A stretch of DNA of 64,000 bases. Source: Fastidiosipila sanguinis. Lineage in GTDB: Bacteria; Bacillota; Clostridia; Saccharofermentanales; Fastidiosipilaceae. The position numbers were made by a program, and so were the translations under genes. Shown one piece after another: positions 18,967 through 27,876 of the stretch (position 1 is the first letter of the stretch; the number at the start of each line of letters is the position of its first letter). Location of the stretch: contig NZ_CP027226.1 of the NCBI RefSeq assembly GCF_002998295.1, positions 1,346,001 to 1,410,000 of the forward strand, in the 5' to 3' direction. The notes beneath the pieces were generated by a model, which saw only the letters and a list, made by a program, of their open reading frames with translations, searched no databases and was not told the origin of the DNA.

Positions 18967-19199
18967 TTCGATTTTCCCTCTACCTTAAAGTCAAGCCATG
19001 CATCTTCAACACCTGTATAGTCCACATCATTCTTAAGGCAGAACTCTTTTATATTTTTCATCGCAATAAGGTTAGGCTTTGCTTTACCGCCTTCCCATCT
19101 ATTAACAGTAGAAAATGCCACCTGTATCTCTTTGGCAAAGTCCTGCTGTGTTAAAAAACATCTCTGTCTGATTCTTTTAATTTCTTTTGGAAATTCCAT
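18963..19199 (-). CDS. XRE-type HTH regulator of the restriction operon
   Basis: A 78-residue protein with one helix-turn-helix (about 5-60) of Cro/C1 type, containing TQQDFAKEIQVAFSTVNRWE. It is the first gene of the type I operon and overlaps hsdM by 4 bases. Small controller proteins of this kind time the expression of restriction relative to methylation. Here it may bind its own promoter region just upstream. A short C-terminal acidic tail follows the HTH. Confidence 0.85.
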   Translation of the reverse strand: MEFPKEIKRIRQRCFLTQQDFAKEIQVAFSTVNRWEGGKAKPNLIAMKNIKEFCLKNDVDYTGVEDAWLDFKVEGKSK

Positions 19200-19231
19200 G
19201 TTGCATATCTTTCTCTTGAATATCTCGAAAA

Positions 19232-19259
19232 TATAGCGTTATTATACCGCAAAACTATA
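19232..19259 (-). promoter_or_regulatory. Promoter -10 framed by inverted repeat, RM operon
   Basis: On the minus strand a TATAAT (19241-19246) lies upstream of the HTH gene. It is framed by a gapped inverted repeat: TATAG with CTATA at the outside, and GCG with CGC closer in. This would be a natural operator for the HTH protein. No good -35 is visible, which fits an activated or autoregulated promoter. Confidence 0.4.
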
Positions 19260-19366
19260 ATTTCTTCTACCTATCCAGTCCATCTGTGTAGTTTCCAAGC
19301 AAAAATGTCATGTATAAGTGTCAAGCAAATATGTCACCCATAAATTAAAATAAAGGAATGAAAATT

Positions 19367-20680
19367 ATGGTAAATGACAAAGATATTATTAGAATGAACA
19401 CAATTTCTCAATTAATCTCATGATTAATTACTAATGAAGAAGCTGCCTCAGCACTAAGTCTAAGTGTTAGATCTGTCCAACGTTTGAAAAGAAAGGCAAA
19501 AGAATTTGGAATAGAAGCAGTTTTACATGGTAATCGTGGAAAACAGGCACATAACGCTATTTCTATTGCAGATAAGAATTTTATAGTTAATTTAGCGCTC
19601 AATGAATTTAAAGCATATAACTTCTCTCACTTTCGAGATGTGTTAGAAGAAGATTACAACATAAACATATCTAGGAGTAGCTTACATAGTATATTAAAGC
19701 AAGAAGGTATCGTCTCTCCAAAGCGCAAGAAGCGTAGACCTAAATATCATCGTTCAAGAAAAAGGCGAGGCTCTAAGGGTGAGTTAGTACAAATAGATGC
19801 TAGTCAGTTCGATTGGTTCGGTACTGGTGAAAAAGTTTATTTACATGGGATTATTGATGATTCTAGTAGTGAAATTCTGGCTCTATATTTTGCTAAAGAA
19901 GAAACTTTAAAAGGATAAACAGAATGTATGCAACAAATGAATAAAAAATATGGTCTGCCGTTATCTATATATTCTGATAGTAGAACCGTATTCCATTACA
20001 ACCCCAAAGAAGAAACTAGTCTTAGCTTAGATGAACAATTAGCAGGAGTCATCTTTAAAGAACCTAACTTTAAGAGAGCATGCAGAGAATTAAGAATTTC
20101 CTTAATTTTAGCTAAGTCTGCTCAAGCTAAAGGACGAATAGAAAGACTTTGGCTAACATTACAAGATAGATTACCTTTAGAACTTAAACGCATGGGTATT
20201 TCTAATATCGCAGACACGAATAAATTTTTACTCAAATTTATTAATAAATATAATGCTAAATTTGCAGTTGAACCTGAAAATGTCGAATCTTCTTTCTTAA
20301 AAAGTATAGATGCTGAAGAGTTGTACACAAGATTTTCACAACAAAGCTTTAGGCAATTAAATTCAGGTCTAACCTTCAGTTACGCTGGTAAAAAATACAG
20401 CATAGATACTAAAGAAAATAAAATAACCCTAAAACCAAAAAACTCAAATTATTGTTTGTGACAGCTATAAGCTTGGCATTAGGGTTATAGTTAATAATCT
20501 CTGCTTAAATACCATCGAAGCTAATCGAAGCTAATCGAAGCTAAAGATTATGTAGAAAAGGATATCAATACTAAACAGAAAAAACAATTAAATAATCAAA
20601 AATCTCATAGTCCTGTTAAAATAGAAACAAGCAAATCACCTTGGCGTAACTTTAAATATGGTAAAGCTATTAGGAGGTGA
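19367..20680 (+). pseudogene. IS1202-like transposase, multiply disrupted
   Basis: The reading frame starts at ATG 19367 behind AAAGGA and encodes an N-terminal HTH (EEAASALSLSVRSVQRLKR), a GNRGK motif, and an integrase-type DDE core with VQIDASQFDWF as the first acidic segment. It contains two in-frame stops, TGA at 19421-19423 and TAA at 19916-19918. The frame then shifts near 20445, and a tripled 10-bp unit at 20514-20543 shifts it again. The tail SPWRNFKYGK ends at the TGA at 20678. With one copy of the 10-bp unit the last part reads in frame. The gene is inactive. Confidence 0.85.
20514..20543. repeat. Three tandem copies of a 10-bp unit
   Basis: ATCGAAGCTA occurs three times without interruption inside the transposase pseudogene. 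Removing two copies restores the reading frame (TIEAKDY), so this looks like a slippage expansion of 20 bp that caused a frameshift. Confidence 0.85.
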
Positions 20681-20718
20681 CATATTTGCTTGTTAGTTAG
20701 GGCGTCATTTTTGCTTGG

Positions 20719-20961
20719 CATTCACAAAAGAAAGATAACGTAAAAGTTAAGTCGTTACAAGCGTATATTGAACCAAAAGGAACACAGTTGCTGTTACAAG
20801 ATGAATGTAAGGAAGTATTCTTATCGCAAATTAAAGATGAACACAAGATTGTCGATATTCTTGGTAAAGGATATACGATTCTCGGTCTTCCTTTCTTCAA
20901 TCAAGAAAGCCGAATGGCTGAATTCAGCAAAGCTATCGATGAGTTAGTAAAAAAGCTATAA
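20719..20961 (+). pseudogene. C-terminal stump of a type III-like Res protein
   Basis: An open frame of 80 codons plus stop begins directly at the IS1202-like element border and has no start codon. It reads VKSLQAYIEPKG, then DECKEVFLSQI, then YTILGLPFFNQE and a helical end. The segments IEPKG, D-x-x-KE-x-FL and GLPF are what I recognise from the extreme C-terminus of DEAD/DEAH-type restriction subunits of the type III class. The helicase and most of the nuclease are missing, presumably removed by the IS event. It shows that another restriction system once stood here. Confidence 0.65.
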
Positions 20962-21008
20962 GTATTATATGGACTATATATAATAACCCCAAAGGAGGTG
21001 GGATAGTA

Positions 21009-22016
21009 ATGGTAAACAGGCGTGCTAATGCAGTATTGTTTGGTTTTGATTTTCAGAGGAATGCTGCAATTATTCTCATGCTAGAAAACATCAAAGATTT
21101 AAACTCTGTTCGCCTGGAGGGCAATGCAGAGGATATAGAACTGACATTAGATAATGGTCTCAAAATTCTTGCGCAAGCAAAGGCTGTTGAAAAGAGCAGT
21201 CATGATTTTTCTAATGTCCGTCAAAACCTTAAAAAGGCACTGATTTCTCTCTCAGAAGGATCTCAGAAAACAACGCCACAGCAATTAATTTTTATCACCA
21301 ATTCTCCTAATCCTTTCAAAGATTTGGGTTCACATAGTGTTTTTAGTGGATTCCCTACTCGTAGAGCGTTTTCCACTTTGCCACCCTCTGCACAGAAAAT
21401 AGTAACTAATTATCTTACTAATATAGAGAATCCTCTTGATTTGCAGAAGTTCACTGTGCAAGTATTCCCATTCGAAACAGATGATGAAGCAGAACGATAC
21501 AAAGCTGTCTTGCAAGCAATAAATGATTTTATTGGTACCCTTAATGTTAATTCACCGGGTCTTGGAAAATGGTTGCTCCAGATATGGAATAATAATCTTT
21601 TCACCAACGGATCAAAACGAGATCCATCTATTGAGCTGTCAAAAAAAGATATTATATGGCCTATATTGGTGCATGAGACAGATATTAATTGCTGCGAAGA
21701 TGATTTTTTAAACCAATTTGAATTAGGCGTATATGAAGAGATTGTTCGACTTTATAGTACTACCATCGATTCTTGTTGTGAACGCATTGAATTCTTTACA
21801 AAAATACTTTATGACTATATTGAGTTTCCCAGCACAAAAAAAGCTATGGAAAAGTGTAATGACTTCATTGACAATTCTTGGGAAAATTACAAATCAGAAT
21901 TTTCTTCAGGCTGTATCGACGACAATACGTTAGAAGGACTTACGAAGGTTGTCTTATATAATGTAATTCGTCGAAGAATTACCATTAACAAGGTTAAACA
22001 GGGGGTGAATCTGTGA
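21009..22016 (+). CDS. Putative PD-(D/E)XK nuclease of a two-gene defence module
   Basis: A 335-residue protein. The N-terminal domain (about 1-150) has EGNAEDIEL (37-45) followed by ILAQAK (53-58), the Glu-Asp and Gln-x-Lys arrangement of dsDNA endonucleases related to the Cap4/DUF4297 nuclease domain. The remaining helical half has no recognised motif and may dock on the partner ATPase. A strong AAAGGAGGTG lies eight bases before ATG. The stop overlaps the start of the ATPase gene by 4 bases (GTGA). Nuclease plus SMC-like ATPase pairs occur in Lamassu and ABC three-component systems. Here only two components are seen. Function in phage or plasmid defence is an inference. Confidence 0.65.
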   Translation: MVNRRANAVLFGFDFQRNAAIILMLENIKDLNSVRLEGNAEDIELTLDNGLKILAQAKAVEKSSHDFSNVRQNLKKALISLSEGSQKTTPQQLIFITNSPNPFKDLGSHSVFSGFPTRRAFSTLPPSAQKIVTNYLTNIENPLDLQKFTVQVFPFETDDEAERYKAVLQAINDFIGTLNVNSPGLGKWLLQIWNNNLFTNGSKRDPSIELSKKDIIWPILVHETDINCCEDDFLNQFELGVYEEIVRLYSTTIDSCCERIEFFTKILYDYIEFPSTKKAMEKCNDFIDNSWENYKSEFSSGCIDDNTLEGLTKVVLYNVIRRRITINKVKQGVNL

Positions 22017-23461
22017 TCATTCAATCTATTCGAATAAAAGAAGGTCTATTTGAACGCACTATCAATTTCTCAGATGGTGTAAATCTTATTTTTAGTGAGG
22101 AAAACAGTAAGGGAAAAACTACCCTTCTACGCTTCATGCTGTACTCTCTAGGTTATAACATACCCAATACTAAAAATATCAAGTTTGACCAATGTGAGGT
22201 TATTTCACGAATTTTAGTCGATAATATTGGCGAAATAACCTTATCTCGCTTTTCTTACGATTTTATTGAAGCAACGATTTCAAACGAAAAGAAAACGTTC
22301 ATATTGCCCGACCAAATGCATGATTTACATAAAATAATATTTGGAACGAAAAATACTGATGTATTGAATAACATTCTTGGAGCAATTTATACTGACCAGG
22401 AAAAAGGATGGACACTTCTTAATCGTGGTACCGTCATAGGAAGCATTCGCTTTAATATTGAAGAACTGATTCGTGGATTATCCGATTGTGATTGTAGTGA
22501 TTTGATTCGTAAAGAAATACAGCTTTCTAAGGAACTCTCCAAATATCGTCAGATGTTCAGTGTGGCTAAATACCGTGATAAAATCATAGAAGAAAGTGGC
22601 ACACTTGTATCTGATTCCTATTCTGAAGAATCTGATGCAGTTATAGCACAACTTTTGATACAGCAAAAAGCACTTCAAAGTGAACTAAGGAGAATTGATA
22701 AAAGTATTTCAGATAATAAACGAGTACGACAATATGTGGCTGAAATGAAATTAATTATTCAGTTGCCAGATGGAACAGAATTCCCTGTTACTTCCGAAAG
22801 TATCGTTGGACTCTCTGATACTATAGATTTTCTAATCACCAAACGTAAAATCACTTCTTCCGAGCTGAAATCTGTAATGCACCAGTTAGAAGATAAACAA
22901 AAAGAACAAACCAACGAAACAGAACAATTAGCATTTTTCCAATCAGAAAGTATGATTGACATTTTTGATAGACGTGTTTCTTCTATCCCTATCAATGCGA
23001 GTGTTATTAATAAAGAAGTAAAACGCTTGGAAAAGACACTAAGATCCATTCGTCAAGAAATATCTAGCAAAACCAAGTCGAATACAGGCGTAGTAAATTC
23101 TCTTTACCAAAATATGGTTAAATATGCTTCTGAACTTGGTGTAGGGAACAGCGATTCTATTGTGCAATCATATCTGTTTACTTCTAATTTAAAAGAACTA
23201 TCTGGTGCTGTACTACACAAAACAGTTTTTGCTTTTCGCTTAGCATACATTATCGAAATCGAAAAATATTTACATATTAAACTACCGATTATTTTGGATT
23301 CACCCAGTGGTAAAGAAGTGGATAGAAATAATATCCAGTTGATGATGAATATACTTAAAAGAGACTTTTCTGGGAATCAGATTATTATCGCTTCCATTTT
23401 TAAGTATGATTTTGACTCTCCGAATGTGATAGAGCTTCGCAACCGATTGATAGAGAGCTAA
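22013..23461 (+). CDS. SMC/RecF-like ABC ATPase of the two-gene module
   Basis: A 482-residue ATPase. The N-terminal Walker A lies in SEENSKGKTTLLR (28-40). It keeps GKT, but the first glycine is replaced by Glu, as often seen in this branch of coiled-coil ATPases. The central region (about 170-370) is rich in heptad-like Leu/Ile/Glu/Lys and probably forms a short coiled coil. The C-terminal Walker B/D-loop is LPIILDSPSGKEV (about 423-435). It starts at a GTG that overlaps the nuclease gene's stop. Such ATPases sense or load on DNA and gate an attached nuclease. A third, middle component is not visible unless it was lost. Confidence 0.72.
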   Translation: MIIQSIRIKEGLFERTINFSDGVNLIFSEENSKGKTTLLRFMLYSLGYNIPNTKNIKFDQCEVISRILVDNIGEITLSRFSYDFIEATISNEKKTFILPDQMHDLHKIIFGTKNTDVLNNILGAIYTDQEKGWTLLNRGTVIGSIRFNIEELIRGLSDCDCSDLIRKEIQLSKELSKYRQMFSVAKYRDKIIEESGTLVSDSYSEESDAVIAQLLIQQKALQSELRRIDKSISDNKRVRQYVAEMKLIIQLPDGTEFPVTSESIVGLSDTIDFLITKRKITSSELKSVMHQLEDKQKEQTNETEQLAFFQSESMIDIFDRRVSSIPINASVINKEVKRLEKTLRSIRQEISSKTKSNTGVVNSLYQNMVKYASELGVGNSDSIVQSYLFTSNLKELSGAVLHKTVFAFRLAYIIEIEKYLHIKLPIILDSPSGKEVDRNNIQLMMNILKRDFSGNQIIIASIFKYDFDSPNVIELRNRLIES

Positions 23462-23512
23462 TTTTTTCGATTAAAATGAACCGACTAATTAATTTAATAT
23501 CTGCAACTTTAA

Positions 23513-23585
23513 TTTAAGGGGTGTCCATTGACATCCCCCATTCTAAATCAAGACACCCCCTAAACTCAAACAGACACCCCTAAAA
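23513..23585. repeat. Cluster of GACACCCC repeats, one inverted
   Basis: TTAAGGGGTGTC (23514-23525) is the reverse complement of the following GACACCCCCTAAA (23552-23564), and GACACCCCTAAA recurs at 23573-23584. The first and second copies can form a hairpin with about 11-12 base pairs and a 26-base loop. The G/C-rich runs stand out from the surrounding AT-rich DNA. Purpose unknown. Confidence 0.6.
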
Positions 23586-23587
23586 AG

Positions 23588-23617
23588 CAAAAAATCTAGC
23601 GTCCACTTACGCTAGAT
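23588..23617 (-). terminator. Intrinsic terminator after truncated hsdM
   Basis: On the minus strand ATCTAGCG pairs with CGCTAGAT around an 8-base loop and is followed by TTTTT. It lies about 60 bases past the truncated hsdM stop. Confidence 0.8.
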
Positions 23618-23676
23618 CTCCACATCACATATTACAATTTTTCAATTTCTAATAAGCCCTTATTTACAGTGTTCTT

Positions 23677-24384
23677 TTAAGCAACAGCCGCCAAACTCTG
23701 TATCATTCCCTGTAAAGTTATCTCATAAACACTTAAACCATGTTTATTTTCTTTGTCTATTACTGCTATTTGAGCCATTAAATTTGAAACTGGTTGTGGA
23801 GTATAGAATTCACCTGCTTTTTTACCATATTCAGAAGCAAAATTACCTATTAAATATTCATAGGCATCACCGAGGTTATCTTTCTCCTCAGCTAAGTTTA
23901 AGCCTTCTAGCTCTCTCATTACAGCTGAAATTGTTTCATTGCGCTTTTGTGGAGTTGCGCCTAAGCGTCTAGACATTAAGTCTACATCTGCAAATAAGTT
24001 TTCAAACTCAATATTAGACTGCTCAATATTTCTAAATGCTTGATCTAACTCTTCTAGTAAGAACTCATTACTATGAATACGTTGCATAAGTTTTATGTAG
24101 GTAAGATTTGGCTCAATTGTATAATAAAATTTATATTTCAATTCTCTCAGTAAATCTTCACGTTCTTCTTCATTAGCATAACTTTGCTCATATATAGCTT
24201 GTGCTTCATTTAAATTTTCAACTTCTTCTCCCAAGAAATCACATGCTACCTCTAAATATTGATCGGACAAAAATTTATAGAAAATAATACCAAGTGTATA
24301 GTTCTTGTATTCGTTCGCGTCCATTTTACCACGTAGGACGTCTGCCGAGTTCCATAAAGCTTGCGTTAAAGTAGTCGTTTTCAT
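23677..24384 (-). pseudogene. Truncated second HsdM (N-terminal part only)
   Basis: The product starts [20 protein letters not shown] and runs 235 residues through the helical N-terminal domain of a type I methyltransferase of a subfamily different from the intact hsdM nearby, ending its recognisable part at [15 protein letters not shown]. The SAM motif (DPxxGSGSL) and NPPY that should follow are missing. Instead a foreign 15-residue tail, [15 protein letters not shown], leads to the stop. The ATG at 24384 has AGGAG seven bases upstream; an earlier in-frame Met is disfavoured. Without the catalytic domain it cannot methylate. It is a deletion remnant, though a TATAAT upstream and a terminator downstream suggest it may still be transcribed. 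Confidence 0.8.
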
Positions 24385-24539
24385 TATCTGCTCCTTATTT
24401 ATACTCATTTACAGTGTAAATATAAAATTGTATCCATTATAACAGTTTTAAAATTTCATCTATCTTTATAACTTTTGAATATAATTAAATCCACCATTTG
24501 ATCTAATAAGCAATTCTAAATCTAACTGCTCTACCCCCC

Positions 24540-27254
24540 CTACAACATCTCCCTAATCTCACCTTCAACAGCAGCAACGTGCAACCAGAACTCTCTTGCT
24601 GACATACGTAGAGCCCCAGCACCAAACACAATCGCTTGCTCTAATGCATCAGAACTAGCAACCCTAACAATAGCATTTTGCTTAACTTTCTCATGAGTAG
24701 CTCGTTCAATATATTTATCTGCTGTTTCGGCTTCTTTGGTATAGACAACGGAAAGGCCAGAATAATCTTCAACACTTTCTTGACCGCCTCTGACCTTGTA
24801 AGCATCGAATACTAGGATGACCTTCTCTGACCTAAATCCTTGGTAGTTTATAAGAATATCAATTAATTTGTCTCGTGCAGCGTTAATATCTGTTTCAGAT
24901 AATTTCTTAAGTTCTGGCAAAGCATGCAAAACATTATAGCCATCAACTAATAGATAAGACTTTCGTCCCTCATTAAGTTTATTTGCTAAGGCAGCTTTTT
25001 CTTTATCGTTGAAATTTCGTGCAGCAGTTTTTGCTGGTTTATTTTCTCTTCGCTCAGGTCTCTTCTTAGGCTTATCTATTGCTCCATAGGTCCTCTCGAA
25101 GATCTGTTTAAGTTCATTGTCCTCTTTGACTATACGTCTTTGGCGCTCGGCGTGATCTATACCAGCTTCCTTGGAAGTGCCTTTTAACGGATTTTGAATA
25201 ACAGTTGCTGTTGGGTACGTCTTCGAAAAACTCTTGTTATTTAACTCAGCCAGCTTGATTTCTCTAAGTTTATCTTTAGAATGGAAAAACTCTTCCACCT
25301 CATCCCACGGTACAATAAAACCTGCTCCATTTGCACAAAATACAGAATCTACCGGGTTGTTCAAGTCTGCTTCTGGATCATAATTATGAGCAGTAATTAT
25401 CTCCTCCGCAGCTTTTACTTCAGAATAGTCTCCTAACTTGAAAGAAACTCTAGCTTCATCTCCAGTATATGCTTGCAGATCTCTGGTAAACTCTCCCAAA
25501 TTTCTTGCCGGAATACTACCTTTAACAGTAGCTAAATCTCCCTCCATTTCAGGTGCATCCAAAGTCCCACCTAGCAGGTCAATTTCTGTCATTACCTTGC
25601 CCAAATAGTTCTGAGGAATAGTTAAGTTCAACTCATACATTGGCTCTAGCAAAATCGATTCAGCCTGCATCAACGCTTGTCGCACAGCACGTATGCTCGC
25701 CTGTTTGAAGTCTCCACTTGAGGTATGTTTCTCGTGAGCAATACCGTGCATGAGGGTGATTTTCACATCGGTGAGGTCACTCCCAGTCAATACACCCTTA
25801 TGTCGTTTACTCTTGAGAGTTGAAAGGATTAAACTCTGCCAATTAGCCTTGAGTGTATCTCTAGAACACTGGTTCTCTATAACGATCCCACTACCTCTCG
25901 CTAAAGGTTCTAGTTTCACAATTACTTCAGAGTAATGTCGTAGTGGTTCGAAGTGCCCAATACCAAATACAGATTCAGCAATTGTTTCTTTGTAAATTAG
26001 ATCAGGATCAGAGAACTCAATAGCTAGATTAAACTCGTCTTGAGCTCTACTCTGCAGTGTCTCCATCTGCACCTGCCCCATGATATTGACAGTTATCTCT
26101 TGTGTTCTTTGTTCATACTGGAAATTAAGTGAAGGGTCTTGATCCTCGAATGCTCTCAACAATTTGAAAGCTCTATATGCATCTTCTCCATCAGGAAGAA
26201 TTATCTTGTATTTTAAAACCGGACTATTGGTAGCACTTAATCGCTCTTGCTCTTTGCCAATTCCTAGTCCTATATAAGATTCTTTTAACCCTGTTACTGC
26301 AACGACAGCGCCAGCTTCTGCAGTTTGGATCGCCTCATATTTAGCGCCGGAGTAGACTCTGATTTGCTCAACTTTCTCACTAATTAATTTATTCTGCTAA
26401 GTCTCTTCCTGATCTTCTGCACTATCTGTGGCTAAAGCAGGGTAATCAAGGGTCTTCTTAGTTTCAAGGCTACCACCAGTAATTTTCATCCATGTAAGTC
26501 TGGTATTTTGCTCATCTCGACTAATCTTAAATACTCGTGCGCCGAATTCCTGCGTATATTCTCTAGGCTCCATGTATCTTTCCATAGCAGTTAGAAAAGT
26601 CTCTATACCTGCCTCTTTAAGCGCAGAACCGAAGAATACGGGGAAAAGTTTACGCTCTTTGATCAGTCTAGCAATATCTTCTTTTCCAATCGTGTTGCCC
26701 TCAAGGTAATTCTCCAGAAGTCTCTCATCATTTACAGCAATATCTTCCCACTGTTCATCCGTGAAATTTTCAACATCATCCGGGAAAGCAACGCATTTAC
26801 TGCCTAATTCAGTTTGTATTTCTGCAAAAATTTTGTCTCTAGACATGCCATCCTGGTCCATTTTGTTTACGAAAATAAAAGTTGGAACTTGATAGTATTC
26901 TAATAACTGCCATAGATCTTTGACCTTAGGACTGACAGATTCTGGTGCACTAATTATCAATATGCAGTAGTCCAGAACGAACAGCACTCTCTCCATCTCC
27001 GTGGTGAAATCAACGTGCCCAGGTGTATCCAATAGATAAAAATCTTTATCCCCTAGTTGAAAAAATGCTTGCTTAGAATAGATTGTAATTCCTCGTTGTC
27101 TCTCCAGGCTATCTATATCTAAGTGAGCATCACCATGATCAACACGACCTTTATTCCTAATTGCCCCAGCATGATAAAGGATAGATTCAGACAAAGTTGT
27201 TTTGCCTGCATCAACGTGAGCAATTATACCTAGTGCTATGTTATTTTTGCCCAT
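24540..27254 (-). pseudogene. TetM-like GTPase fused to YacP-type NYN nuclease, with in-frame TAG
   Basis: One continuous frame of 905 codons interrupted only by TAG at codon 286 (26397-26399). The N-terminus is an EF-G/TetM-type translation GTPase: AHVDAGKTT (about 12-20), DTPGHVDF (about 76), NKMD (about 130), then EF-G domains II-V. After a basic linker (KKRPERRENK) comes a YacP-like NYN domain (about 760-900) with LLVDGYNVLHAL and ILVFDAYKV, whose acidic residues are typical of this RNase family. Bacillus YacP (Rae1) cuts mRNA in the ribosomal A site, so joining it to a ribosome-binding GTPase makes mechanistic sense. I recall similar fusions in Clostridia. The frame is open on both sides of the TAG. 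Either the gene is dead, the stop is read through, or the base is an error. Confidence 0.8.
26397..26399 (-). other. In-frame TAG inside the TetM-like/NYN gene
   Basis: Codon 286 is TAG, flanked by EET on one side and QNKLISEKVEQ on the other, with an uninterrupted frame both ways. A single C-to-T change from CAG would explain it. TAG ends the second acyl-CoA synthetase gene at a position conserved with its paralogues, so genome-wide reassignment is unlikely. Confidence 0.9.
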
Positions 27255-27328
27255 TATCGCTGTTTACCTATCCCTTCTTATTGTCTGTATTTTTTGAAAC
27301 CTCTTGATTTTATCGCATATAGAAACTA

Positions 27329-27709
27329 TTAATTTCTAAAGTGAGTGTGTTTAGTTCTCCATTGCTTCAATTTAATATCTACCCAGAAACCATAAATACC
27401 AAAAGTGATAAAGGACAATAGCAACCACTTAATCCACTGACCAAATAGACCGACCGCACTTCCAGTAAATACTAATCTTCTGCCATCAATTACTGTATGA
27501 CTAGCTTCCCAGCTGTACACTCTGCAGTATGCCCAAGGCATTAATATTCCCAGGCTTAATACGGTAACTAATAGTCCTATAATTTTTAGAATTACTAGTT
27601 GTAGAAGTCCTCCATCAAAATATGAAACGCCATCATTTACTGCGTATCCTGGATAAAAACGATTATTTGTAGAATTTCTATTATTAAAAGTATTGTAATT
27701 ATCTTGCAT
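27329..27709 (-). CDS. DUF898-like small membrane protein
   Basis: A 126-residue protein. The first 30 residues are Asn/Tyr/Arg-rich and disordered. Two or three hydrophobic segments follow, with short loops containing PWAYCRVYSWEASHTVIDGRRL and FGQWIKWLLLSFITFGIYGFW, reminiscent of the DUF898/YjgN repeat. The frame opens 16 codons earlier, but ATG 27709 has AAGGAG about nine bases upstream. No function is known to me. It lies between the GTPase/NYN gene and a DMT transporter and is probably transcribed on its own. Confidence 0.65.
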   Translation of the reverse strand: MQDNYNTFNNRNSTNNRFYPGYAVNDGVSYFDGGLLQLVILKIIGLLVTVLSLGILMPWAYCRVYSWEASHTVIDGRRLVFTGSAVGLFGQWIKWLLLSFITFGIYGFWVDIKLKQWRTKHTHFRN

Positions 27710-27835
27710 ATTGTTAGCTCTCCTTTGCCATGATTTGCATACTAAAAAGTATGTCACATCTTATTTAGTAAATCCAATATAAAGTTCTCTTATTAGTTTA
27801 AATTGTTGCTGTCAAAAACTTGCAAAGATAAGTAT

Positions 27836-27863
27836 AAAAAATGCCTAGAAGATTTCCAGGCAT
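27836..27863 (-). terminator. Intrinsic terminator after first DMT transporter gene
   Basis: ATGCCT pairs with AGGCAT around an 11-base loop on the minus strand, followed by TTTTTT, just beyond the transporter stop. Confidence 0.8.
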
Positions 27864-27876
27864 CTTTCCTTACATC

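Larger units (their letters stand above)
19295..20718 (+). mobile_element. Decayed IS1202-like (ISNCY) element
   Basis: An element of about 1.42 kb bounded by inverted repeats of about 45 bp (19295-19339 and 20676-20718). Each has an outer block CCAAGCAAAAATG and an inner block CAAGCAAATATGTCACC, with a less similar middle. The only gene is a broken transposase. No flanking duplication is obvious. The right end abuts the in-frame stump of a Res-like gene, so insertion followed by deletion probably destroyed that gene. Confidence 0.75.

Noticed and set aside
19200-20961. CRISPR array at the repeats of the defence island
   Set aside because: The repeats are IS termini and a 10-bp slippage repeat; there are no regularly spaced repeats with unique spacers and no cas genes.
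26397-26399. UAG reassigned to an amino acid
   Set aside because: TAG ends the second acyl-CoA synthetase at a position matching its paralogues, so it works as a stop in this genome.
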